A DNA stretch of 64,000 bases, from NCBI RefSeq assembly GCF_018688155.1, contig NZ_CP061312.1:434001-498000 (forward strand). Reading direction: 5' to 3'. The position numbers and the translations under genes are program-made. Below are positions 26,856 to 34,531 of the stretch, piece after piece. The notes beneath the pieces are model-generated. The model worked only from the letters and a program-made list of their open reading frames with translations. It was not told the origin of the DNA and did not search any database. Position 1 is the first letter of the stretch. Every line of letters starts with the position of its first letter. This stretch comes from Polynucleobacter sp. AP-Sving-400A-A2. Its GTDB lineage: Bacteria; Pseudomonadota; Gammaproteobacteria; Burkholderiales; Burkholderiaceae.

Positions 26856-27815
26856 ATCAAACCCCATATTGAAATCGTCACGCCGGCACCGCAAGGTAGC
26901 CTGCACGGAAACCGAATCACTGCATTGCGCTGGCAGAATTTCTTGGAGAAACTCGGCTATGCCGTTGTAGTTACTGAATCCTGGTCAGGTGACGATGCTA
27001 CTATGCTGATAGCGCTGCATGCCTATCGAAGCTATTTATCCATGATGTCGTTCCATGAGCATTACCCTAATCGGCCTATTGTCTTGGTTTTGACGGGTAC
27101 CGATTTATACCGAGATATAGCGGTGCATAGTGAGGTGCTGTGCTCAATGGAAGTGGCAGACCAGCTGATCGTCTTGCAGTCCTCAGCCTTAGATTCAATT
27201 CCAGCGAATCTGCGATATAAAGCACGAGTGATTTATCAATCGGTTCGGGTTGATATCCCCGAAAGAGTCATGAGTGAGGGTTTTCAGGTAACCGTGATTG
27301 GTCATCTGCGAGAGGAGAAGGATCCTTTTTGTATCGCCCGTAGCCTCCCCTTAATGCCATTGAATTCCAAGATCAGTGTCCTGCATTTAGGTATGGCTAT
27401 GAATCAGCAAATGGAGCGTACTGCTAAGGTCTATAGCGAAACTCTAGAGCGTTATCAATGGATTGGTGAGGTAAGTCATATAGAAACATTAAAGGCACTC
27501 TCTCAGAGTCGTCTGATGGTGATTTCCAGTCGGATGGAGGGTGGTGCTCATGTAGTTTCCGAGGCAATAGCGCTGGGGGTTCCAGTGATCGCTTCGGATA
27601 TTCCGGGTAATCGTGGTCTGCTGGGAGATGACTATCTGGGCTACTATCCAGTCGGCAATGAGACCGCACTTGCAAACTTGTTGTCTCGTGCTGAAACCAT
27701 GCCTGATTTTTACTCTGCACTAAAAAAACAGATTGATACACGAAAAGATTTAGTCAGCCCCAGCCGAGAGATGCAATCCATTCAAGAGCTAATGATTCAG
27801 TTACTGAAGGATTAA
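26856..27815 (+). CDS. senB: Selenosugar synthase SenB (glycosyltransferase)
   Basis: Glycosyltransferase of the TIGR04348 type, shown for Variovorax SenB to make a selenosugar from UDP-sugar and selenophosphate. Seen here: IVTPAPQGSLHGNRITALRW near the N-terminus, ALHAYRS, VLTGTDLYRDI, GHLREEKDP, and a GT-B C-terminal SRMEGGAHVVSEAIALGVPV. The conserved N-terminus (from KPHIEIVTP) is in frame but has no ATG, GTG or TTG before it; an in-frame stop lies at 26820-26822. The codon at the expected Met is ATC (26856). The first standard start, TTG 26925, would remove 23 conserved residues. It ends 12 bases from convergent egtD. Confidence 0.85.
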   Translation: MKPHIEIVTPAPQGSLHGNRITALRWQNFLEKLGYAVVVTESWSGDDATMLIALHAYRSYLSMMSFHEHYPNRPIVLVLTGTDLYRDIAVHSEVLCSMEVADQLIVLQSSALDSIPANLRYKARVIYQSVRVDIPERVMSEGFQVTVIGHLREEKDPFCIARSLPLMPLNSKISVLHLGMAMNQQMERTAKVYSETLERYQWIGEVSHIETLKALSQSRLMVISSRMEGGAHVVSEAIALGVPVIASDIPGNRGLLGDDYLGYYPVGNETALANLLSRAETMPDFYSALKKQIDTRKDLVSPSREMQSIQELMIQLLKD

Positions 27816-27827
27816 GGAAAGGATCTA

Positions 27828-28757
27828 TTAGGAATTTGCAAAGCAAACTAAAAAGTGCTGATTTGGATCGGTCCAGCAGTGGATCTCAGTGAATCCAGTG
27901 TGACGAAGTTTTTCTACAAAATTTTCTTGAGTGTATTTGTAGCTATTCTCAGTATGAATTAAATCTCCTGCCTTAAAAGAGATAAGGTGATCTTCGCTTC
28001 CATTGCCGGGCAGAATGACTTGCACATCAGAGCGTGCTCGCAGATGCATCTCAATACGGGACTGGGAGGCGTTATAAAAAGCATAGTGCTCCCAATCCTG
28101 AAGTTCAAAATTGCTGCCTACGAGTCGATTGACATTGAGCAGGGAATTTAAATTAAATGCGGCAGTGACTCCCAGGGAATCGTTGTAAGCGAGGCGCAGG
28201 GTTTCAGTATCTTTGACTAGATCGACGCCAATTAAGAGTCCGCCATTCCCATGACATTCGTGGGCAAGATTCATAAAAAACTGATCCGCTTTTTCGGGAT
28301 CAAAGTTACCGATTGAGGAGCCTGGGTAGAAAAATACTTTGCGAAGTGCTTGTAGCTCAGGAAAGGCTAGCGGCAAGCTCAGATCAATAGCGTGGGCTGA
28401 CATCTTAATTTGAGGAAACTGCTTTTGTAGATCGGCAACAGCGGCTTCTAAATATTTTTTTGAAATATCGAGTGCTCTATATTGTTTTGGCGCAATACTA
28501 TTAAAAAGTTGACTGCCTTTAGCGCAATTACCGGCGCCTAGATCTACTAAAACGTCACAATGTGCAACTGCATCAGCAATCTCATGCCGATAGGTATCCA
28601 TAATCCATTTCTCTGTACGAGTTGGATAGTATTCCTCGAGAAGCGTAATCACATCAAAAAGATGTGAGCCGACATCATCATAAAAAAACTTTGGCGATAT
28701 TGATGGTGTATTTGCAGTAAGGCTAACTAGTAATTCTTGAGCCAGTGTGTGTTTCAT
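27828..28757 (-). CDS. egtD: L-histidine N-alpha-methyltransferase EgtD
   Basis: SAM-dependent enzyme that trimethylates histidine to hercynine, the shared precursor of ergothioneine and selenoneine. Family signatures are present in order: KFFYDDVGSHLFDVI, LEEYYPTRTE, VDLGAGNCAKG (SAM loop), FYPGSSIGNF, AYNDSLGVTAAFNLN and ENSYKYT. The length of 309 residues is near the family's 320. It is the last gene of the minus-strand selenoneine operon, 36 bases after the second permease gene. No EgtA, EgtC or EgtE gene is nearby. Confidence 0.95.
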   Translation of the reverse strand: MKHTLAQELLVSLTANTPSISPKFFYDDVGSHLFDVITLLEEYYPTRTEKWIMDTYRHEIADAVAHCDVLVDLGAGNCAKGSQLFNSIAPKQYRALDISKKYLEAAVADLQKQFPQIKMSAHAIDLSLPLAFPELQALRKVFFYPGSSIGNFDPEKADQFFMNLAHECHGNGGLLIGVDLVKDTETLRLAYNDSLGVTAAFNLNSLLNVNRLVGSNFELQDWEHYAFYNASQSRIEMHLRARSDVQVILPGNGSEDHLISFKAGDLIHTENSYKYTQENFVEKLRHTGFTEIHCWTDPNQHFLVCFANS

Positions 28758-28793
28758 TTGATTGATTATCTATGAGATGAATTAGTGGGCAAC

Positions 28794-29600
28794 TTAGCCC
28801 TGGTTGTGCATCTGAATACGACGTAGTTTATTGCTAACCATATCCACGAAGACAACTAAGAGCAGCATTGCCATGATGACGGTGGATGCTTGTGCCTCTC
28901 GGAGCAAGGAGAGTTCGTAATACAGCATCTGCCCCAATCCGCCTGCACCCACAAAGCCCAATATCGTTGCCATGCGGATATTCATTTCCCAGCGATACAG
29001 GCTGTATGAAAGTAATTGAGGGGCGATTCCGGGGAGTGTGCCATATAAAAAGCTAGTCACTCTCCCTGAGCCGCTGAGCATGAGAGCGTTACTAGGGGTC
29101 GCGGGATGATTTTCTAAGCTTTCGCCAAATAGTCTTCCTAAAACCCCGGTGGTATGTAGCGTTAAAGCTAAAGTTCCTGCAAATGGCCCAAGGCCAACAG
29201 CCAGCACCATGAGAGCCGCCCAAACTAATTCGGGGACAGATCGTAAGAAGTTGCAAATAAAGCGTGTGAGTCCTTTTGCAGTTGGACCAAATCTGCCTGA
29301 CACCGGAAGTGAAAGTCCGAGACTTAAGGTGGCTGCAATGAGGGTTGCTAGAGCAGAAATTGCGAGTGTTTGTAAAGTACCTTGCCAAATTTTTTCTAAG
29401 AAATCCGCGCTGAGATCAGGCGGAAAAAATCGCCTAATAAACTGCGCCATATTACGCAATGCTTCAAGTGTGAAGAGATCGGCTGGGTTGAGCGAAAGGT
29501 AAGCAAAGCTAGCAATCGTCAATCCAAATATGATTAAGAGCGTTAAGAGGCACTTAAGACAAAATTGACGAGCAGGTTGAATATTCATTGGGGTGCTCAT
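28794..29600 (-). CDS. PhnE-type ABC permease, copy 2
   Basis: Integral membrane permease of the phosphonate-type ABC family, with several hydrophobic helices and the coupling-loop signature VGAGGLGQMLYYEL near the C-terminus. It starts inside the last codons of the upstream permease gene (ATGA overlap), so the two are coupled and probably form a heterodimer. No C-P lyase genes are near; the selD neighbourhood points to a selenium oxyanion as substrate, which is inference. Confidence 0.85.
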   Translation of the reverse strand: MSTPMNIQPARQFCLKCLLTLLIIFGLTIASFAYLSLNPADLFTLEALRNMAQFIRRFFPPDLSADFLEKIWQGTLQTLAISALATLIAATLSLGLSLPVSGRFGPTAKGLTRFICNFLRSVPELVWAALMVLAVGLGPFAGTLALTLHTTGVLGRLFGESLENHPATPSNALMLSGSGRVTSFLYGTLPGIAPQLLSYSLYRWEMNIRMATILGFVGAGGLGQMLYYELSLLREAQASTVIMAMLLLVVFVDMVSNKLRRIQMHNQG

Positions 29601-30424
29601 GCCAACTGCTTCCGAATGATCAAACTGATGTAGTCAGCTAGCAATACGAGACCCAAAAAAACCACCAGGATGGTTGAGACTTCTCCACCATTGAGCATTT
29701 TCATGGACTGATCCATCAGCTGACCTAATCCGCCCGCACCGACAAAACCCATCACCACAGAGGCTCGCACAGCACACTCCCAGCGATAGACTGTATAAGA
29801 CGCAAGCTCTTGCGCTGAGCCTGGCAGTAAGCCATATAAAAATGCCTCTGTACGACTACTGCCAGATAAGATGAGGGCGCGAGCAGGTAGCGTATTGCCA
29901 GACTCTAAAATTTCTGAATAGACTTTGGCGAGCATGCCGCCATAGGTAATTGCGATAGCTAAAACACCTGCAATAGCACCTAGGCCAAATACCCTGACTA
30001 ATAAGAGGGCCCACACAATCTCTGGAATGCCGCGCAGTACCAGCATGAGGGAGCGCGCCAGAAACCGAATAGCTTGGGCAAACTGATGATCAGATGTGGG
30101 GCCAATTCGTGAAATCGAGAGGCTATAAGAAATGATGAGACCGAGCGGTACTGCAATCACCATCGCCAAAGCAATTCCGGCGGTAGCCATAGCTAAAGTC
30201 TCTACGGTAGCTTTAAGTACAAACGATAAAAATGTTGCTTCAATATTGGGTGGAAAAAACTGTACTAAAAAGTCACCCATGACTTGAATATTCTTTGGGT
30301 CGACTAAAAGTGTGGGCTCAAATTGAGCGAGTTGCAGCATGGGCCAAAGAATGGCGATGGCAAGTAGCAAGCCCATGAAGCGATAGGGTGTTGCGGGATC
30401 TCTAGAGATAGTAGATGTTTGCAT
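29597..30424 (-). CDS. PhnE-type ABC permease, copy 1
   Basis: Paralogue of the following gene, sharing FPPNIEATFL / FPPDLSADFL, IPEIVWALLLV / VPELVWAALMV and VGAGGLGQL segments. Multiple membrane helices; the N-terminal helix starts near residue 14. It shares a base with the ATPase stop (TAATG), so it is translationally coupled. Two permease genes rather than one homodimer gene is a common PhnE variation. Confidence 0.85.
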   Translation of the reverse strand: MQTSTISRDPATPYRFMGLLLAIAILWPMLQLAQFEPTLLVDPKNIQVMGDFLVQFFPPNIEATFLSFVLKATVETLAMATAGIALAMVIAVPLGLIISYSLSISRIGPTSDHQFAQAIRFLARSLMLVLRGIPEIVWALLLVRVFGLGAIAGVLAIAITYGGMLAKVYSEILESGNTLPARALILSGSSRTEAFLYGLLPGSAQELASYTVYRWECAVRASVVMGFVGAGGLGQLMDQSMKMLNGGEVSTILVVFLGLVLLADYISLIIRKQLA

Positions 30425-31203
30425 TATGAGACAGTGCTACTGGCTTGAATTGGAAGTCCTCCAAGCTCTGATGCATACAACTCTCTTAAGATTTGTTCGC
30501 TGACCTCGCTTGAGGGTAAATCAAAAATGATTTGACCATCCCGAATACCAATGATGCGTGGAAACCACCGTAGGGCAATGTCGACTGCATGAAGACTAGC
30601 GACAAGGGTGGCGTTCCGCTTTTTCGCTTCGTCAATCAGCACGCTAATCGTCAGGTCGGAGAGAACCGGGTCCATAGCTGATACTGGTTCATCAGCCAAG
30701 ATGAGCTGTGGTGCTTGATACATGACTCTGGCAACCCCAACCCGTTGTAACTGACCACCAGAAAGGCAGTCGCAATGATCAAACAGCTTATCGGTCAAGT
30801 CTAGACGTTCCAAACACGATTGTGGGCCCGCAATATCTACCGGGTAAATCAATGACAGAATGGATTTCCAGAGTGGCCACTGTCCCAGTCGCCCAGCCAG
30901 AATGGCAGTGATCACTCTTTGTCTTAGTGGAATTGGGGGTGCTTGATGTACTAAGCCAATTGTTGAGCGTAAGCGCCTGAGTGATGACTTAGAGAGTTTC
31001 CAGGGACTCTCTCCAAGTACCTCAGCGGTCCCGAGCGAGGGCTTCAGAGCGGTAGCTAAGATATTTAAGAACGTGGTCTTGCCAGAGCCTGATGGGCCAA
31101 TCACGGCGATGCACTCGCCAGCCTGAGCCTCCAATGAAACTTGACTGAGTGCTGGCGTTCCGTTGCTGTGCTCAAAGCTCAGCCGCTGTAAGGAAAATCC
31201 CAC
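30424..31203 (-). CDS. PhnC-type ABC transporter ATP-binding protein
   Basis: ABC ATPase with Walker A GPSGSGKTT (about 36-44), signature LSGGQLQRVGVAR, Walker B LILADEPVSAMDP and the H-loop SLHAVDIAL, all intact. Closest in organisation to PhnC. GTG start four bases after the binding-protein stop. It powers the adjacent two permeases. The substrate is discussed under the binding protein. Confidence 0.9.
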   Translation of the reverse strand: MGFSLQRLSFEHSNGTPALSQVSLEAQAGECIAVIGPSGSGKTTFLNILATALKPSLGTAEVLGESPWKLSKSSLRRLRSTIGLVHQAPPIPLRQRVITAILAGRLGQWPLWKSILSLIYPVDIAGPQSCLERLDLTDKLFDHCDCLSGGQLQRVGVARVMYQAPQLILADEPVSAMDPVLSDLTISVLIDEAKKRNATLVASLHAVDIALRWFPRIIGIRDGQIIFDLPSSEVSEQILRELYASELGGLPIQASSTVS

Positions 31204-31207
31204 GAGA

Positions 31208-32089
31208 CTACTTAATCAACCCAGCAGAGCGAGCTGCTTTTTCGATGTCATCGTAGTTCGATGATTTAGTGGTGACATATTTACTGGCACGCTGAAGATC
31301 CATGATTTCTTTATGGTTCGGATTGTTAGCATCTAACTTTAAAAATGCCTCAGTGATTTTCTTTACTGTTACTGGGTCGAGATCTCCGCGAACAGTCCAG
31401 TTGTAATCAAAGTAAGGCGGTGTTGTAGAGAGTACTTTTGACTTCACTGCATTCGGATTTTTTGCTTCATTGAGCTTTACCCAAACTGAGGCATTGAGCG
31501 CGCCAACATCTGCCTTACCACTGGCCACAAAAGCGACTGTCGCATCATGTGCACCAGAAAAAGCAATATTTTTAAAATCCTTATCTGGGTTGATGCCAGC
31601 TTGCATTAAGAAATAGCGCGGCATAAGGTGTCCTGACGTTGAGGACGGTGAGCCAAATGCAATGGTCTTGCCCTTGAGTTCGCCTAATGTTTTTAATGAA
31701 CTATCCGCTGGAACAATGAAAACACTTGTGAATTTCTCATCTTCGACTCGTTGAATAATTGGATTGGCTGTGCCATTGGTTCTAATTTTGGTCTGTACAT
31801 AAGTAAAGCCACCTAGCCAAGCCATGTCAATCTTCTTGGTTGCCAAGGCCTCCACTACTGCAGCGTAGTCGGTGACCGGCGTGAACTCTACTTTCATGCC
31901 AGTTTCTTTTGAAAGATACTCGCCCAAGGGCTTGAACTTACGCTGTAACTCTGTTGGCGCTTCATCTGGAATTGCGGATATGCGTAGCACCTCTTGCGCT
32001 AGGACGGGAGTGCTTGCGCTAGCGGCAATGCCAAAAGCAAGCAATGCTCCAATGAGGTGCTTCAGTGTATTCATTTTGATTAATTTCAT
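31208..32089 (-). CDS. PhnD-type periplasmic binding protein, putative selenium-oxyanion binder
   Basis: Signal peptide (HLIGALLAFGIAASASTPVLAQ) followed by a PhnD-like fold: LRISAIPDEAPTELQRKFKP, DMAWLGGFTYVQ, GSPSSTSGHLMPRYFL, SGAHDATVAFVASGKADVGA. PhnD relatives bind phosphonate or phosphite, but a clade that co-occurs with selD is, as I recall, annotated as putative selenate binding. The position directly after selD and within a selenoneine operon favours selenium uptake. AGGAAG lies eight bases before ATG 32089. Confidence 0.8.
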   Translation of the reverse strand: MKLIKMNTLKHLIGALLAFGIAASASTPVLAQEVLRISAIPDEAPTELQRKFKPLGEYLSKETGMKVEFTPVTDYAAVVEALATKKIDMAWLGGFTYVQTKIRTNGTANPIIQRVEDEKFTSVFIVPADSSLKTLGELKGKTIAFGSPSSTSGHLMPRYFLMQAGINPDKDFKNIAFSGAHDATVAFVASGKADVGALNASVWVKLNEAKNPNAVKSKVLSTTPPYFDYNWTVRGDLDPVTVKKITEAFLKLDANNPNHKEIMDLQRASKYVTTKSSNYDDIEKAARSAGLIK

Positions 32090-32135
32090 AAAAATATCTT
32101 CCTATGTTAGTAATTTCGAATTGAGGGGTAGAGAG

Positions 32136-33182
32136 TTAATTAACAGATAAGCCTGTGCCTGCTTCAAACTGACCGATTTTCTGAGCGCTAGCAAAGCCGC
32201 CTAAATTTAGGATTGAGAGGACTTCCGCTTCTTGCTCTGGTGCACAAGAAATCAGTAAGCCACCGCTGGTTTGGGGGTCAGTAAGTACATTTTGTTGCCA
32301 AAGTCCTAGGTTGCCTGCGAGCTGAATTTCTTTCCCGTAGCCAGCCCAATTGCGTGTAGATGCGCCGGTAAAGATATCTGCTTTGACGTGCTCAATCGCT
32401 TCCTGCACAACTGGAATGGCATCCCAATGGATCTGTGCCATTAAATTAGAGCCTCTTGCCATCTCTAGCAAATGCCCTGCCAAGCCAAAGCCCGTGACAT
32501 CGGTTAAGGCATGTACGCCATCTAGCTGGGAGAGTGCAACACCAGGCTTGTTCAGCTTAGTGGTGAGAGCAATCATCTCTTTATAGCCTGCATCAGAGAG
32601 AACTTCTTTCTTGAGTGCTGCAGAAAGAATGCCTACACCCAACGGCTTGCTGAGGATGATGCTATCTCCTGCTTGAGCACCACTGTTACGTTTCAATTTT
32701 TTTGGGTCAACTATTCCAATGGCAACGAGACCATAAATTGGCTCTACCGTATCAATCGAGTGACCACCGGCAATCATAATGCCGGCATCATTACAAACCG
32801 ATTCGCCACCAGCAGTCACTTGCTGGATAACTTCTAAAGGCAATACTTGAATTGGCATACCCAATAGTGCCAGTGCAAAAAGAGGTTGAGCACCCATTGC
32901 GTAGATATCAGAAATAGCATTAGTTGCAGCAATGCGGCCAAACTCAAATGGATCATCCACGATTGGCATAAAGAAATCCGTCGTCGCAACGATCGCCTGA
33001 TTTTCATTAATTTGATAAACGGCAGCGTCTTCGTTGTTATCAGATCCTGCTAATAAAGCAGCGGGTAAATTGCGCATCGGGGATGCCTTGAGGATGTCAC
33101 TTAAGACGCCGGGTGCAATCTTGCAGCCACAGCCTCCACCATGAGATAAAGAGGTAAGGCGACCGTTATAAGGTGTAGTCAT
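32136..33182 (-). CDS. selD: Selenide, water dikinase (selenophosphate synthetase; SenC role)
   Basis: Makes selenophosphate from selenide and ATP. The catalytic motif HGGGCGCKIAP has cysteine (C18) rather than selenocysteine, and the glycine-rich ATP-binding segments follow (AGGHSID, DVTGFGLAGHL, DPQTSGGLL). At 348 residues it is full length. No selA, selB or tRNA-Sec is in the window, so here selenophosphate most likely feeds SenB; in senABC loci this protein is called SenC. It lies 60 bases after senA and 46 bases before the binding-protein gene. Confidence 0.95.
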   Translation of the reverse strand: MTTPYNGRLTSLSHGGGCGCKIAPGVLSDILKASPMRNLPAALLAGSDNNEDAAVYQINENQAIVATTDFFMPIVDDPFEFGRIAATNAISDIYAMGAQPLFALALLGMPIQVLPLEVIQQVTAGGESVCNDAGIMIAGGHSIDTVEPIYGLVAIGIVDPKKLKRNSGAQAGDSIILSKPLGVGILSAALKKEVLSDAGYKEMIALTTKLNKPGVALSQLDGVHALTDVTGFGLAGHLLEMARGSNLMAQIHWDAIPVVQEAIEHVKADIFTGASTRNWAGYGKEIQLAGNLGLWQQNVLTDPQTSGGLLISCAPEQEAEVLSILNLGGFASAQKIGQFEAGTGLSVN

Positions 33183-33242
33183 AAAGTATTAACAATTCAA
33201 ATAAAAAGTGGTGGTTACTGCAACATCATGAGCTTACTCAAT

Positions 33243-34394
33243 TTAGAGTAAACACGTACGAAAGCCGCAAAAATGATCACTTCTCTGGCCTTGATAAAAG
33301 TTACGAAATGCCACTCTTTTCAAGCGCTCGGGGGTAAAACAACTGCTACCCTTCAGTACCTGATAGCTGCCATCAAACCAGGGTTGTGAATAGTCAACAT
33401 AGGGATCGGCACTAAATCCTGGGAAGGGTGCAAAAGTGCTGCTAGTCCATTCCCATAAATTAGATGATTGCCAAACCCCCTCGTTTTGCGACAGGAGCAG
33501 GCTCAGCTCATGTTCGTTAGGTAGGCGTACTTGATGGTGATCACAAAAACGCTGAGCATCTAAGTAGTTGATGTGACGAACAGCCGATTCGTGATTGAAG
33601 GGTAGCCATTGATTAAAGACTCGCTCCAGCCAAACATCTCCTTCCTGTTTCCAGTGAGAGGGTAGCGCTACAGGTGTGGACTGGGTAAGATTATCTGGCG
33701 ATTGCAAAAACTCGAGATAGTTGCCATTGGTGACCGGTGTACTTGCAATATTAAATGCGGGTAGGTCAATAGAGTGAGCCCACTTCTCATTATCAAAAAC
33801 AAAGCCGGAGCCCTGCTGGGAGCCGGCTTGAATCGTCGATTCTGGAAAATGAATCCAGGTTTGTGCTTTAGCTTCAAACTTACTCGTACTAGTGAAAGGC
33901 GTAAAAGGCATAGAGCGCCCCATGGTCTGCCACATATAGGCAAATGCCTCATTGTGCATATCCTGGTGCAGGATCGCTAGCTGGATAAAGTAAGCCGCTT
34001 TATTGTCAATTGGTGTGCGTAGTAAGTCTTGAGTTCTTTCAATGACGCTGTGGTTGTAATCCAGCAGGCTATCTAAGGATGGCATTGGCGTGGACCAACG
34101 ATCTTGATGCGCCATCTCTGAAGAATTAAACAAGTAATCCGCGTTCTTCATGAATGATGGCTTACTCTCTTGGCCATCGCGATGAACCCAGAATTCATGA
34201 AACCAGGTTAGGTGACCCAATTCCCACAGTGGGGGATTGAGAATATTGAGCTGAGGAACTATCTGATCCGCTGCCGAAATATGGCTCAGAATTTGACGGG
34301 TGATACGGTTGCTTTCGTCTAGCCACTGTGCCAAGGTTGACGCAGGTGGATGTGGAGCATAAAGAAGGTAGTCCTGGCTTAAAGATTCAGACAT
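33243..34394 (-). CDS. senA: EgtB-like selenoneine synthase SenA
   Basis: Non-heme iron enzyme with an N-terminal DinB-like four-helix domain and a C-terminal FGE-sulfatase domain. The predicted iron ligands are H61 (ELGHLTWFHEF) and H143/H147 (ILHQDMHNEA), matching EgtB spacing. The FGE part has TPVTNGNYLEF, RLPNEHELS, NLWEWTSS and VAFRNFYQGQRSDHFCGFR. By homology it forms a C-S or C-Se bond on hercynine; adjacency to selD and presence of senB favour the selenosugar-using SenA type. I chose ATG 34394 over TTG 34454, which adds an unlikely extension. Confidence 0.85.
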   Translation of the reverse strand: MSESLSQDYLLYAPHPPASTLAQWLDESNRITRQILSHISAADQIVPQLNILNPPLWELGHLTWFHEFWVHRDGQESKPSFMKNADYLFNSSEMAHQDRWSTPMPSLDSLLDYNHSVIERTQDLLRTPIDNKAAYFIQLAILHQDMHNEAFAYMWQTMGRSMPFTPFTSTSKFEAKAQTWIHFPESTIQAGSQQGSGFVFDNEKWAHSIDLPAFNIASTPVTNGNYLEFLQSPDNLTQSTPVALPSHWKQEGDVWLERVFNQWLPFNHESAVRHINYLDAQRFCDHHQVRLPNEHELSLLLSQNEGVWQSSNLWEWTSSTFAPFPGFSADPYVDYSQPWFDGSYQVLKGSSCFTPERLKRVAFRNFYQGQRSDHFCGFRTCLL

Positions 34395-34531
34395 ACAGTA
34401 TTTTGGGAAAAATCTTCTATTGAGTTGAGTGATTGCAGTATAGAAGACCACCAATAAGACTTCAGTATGTCAGTTAAGGGAGCTATTTGCAGACTCCTTT
34501 TCTACAATTTGTTCCCATGCCTAGATAAATA

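Noticed and set aside
28794..32089. Phosphonate uptake and degradation locus
   Set aside because: The transporter is PhnCDE-like, but there are no C-P lyase, phosphonatase or phosphite dehydrogenase genes, and the neighbours are selD, senA and egtD.
32136..33182. Selenocysteine-containing SelD
   Set aside because: The catalytic position is an ordinary Cys codon; no in-frame TGA and no SECIS need be invoked.
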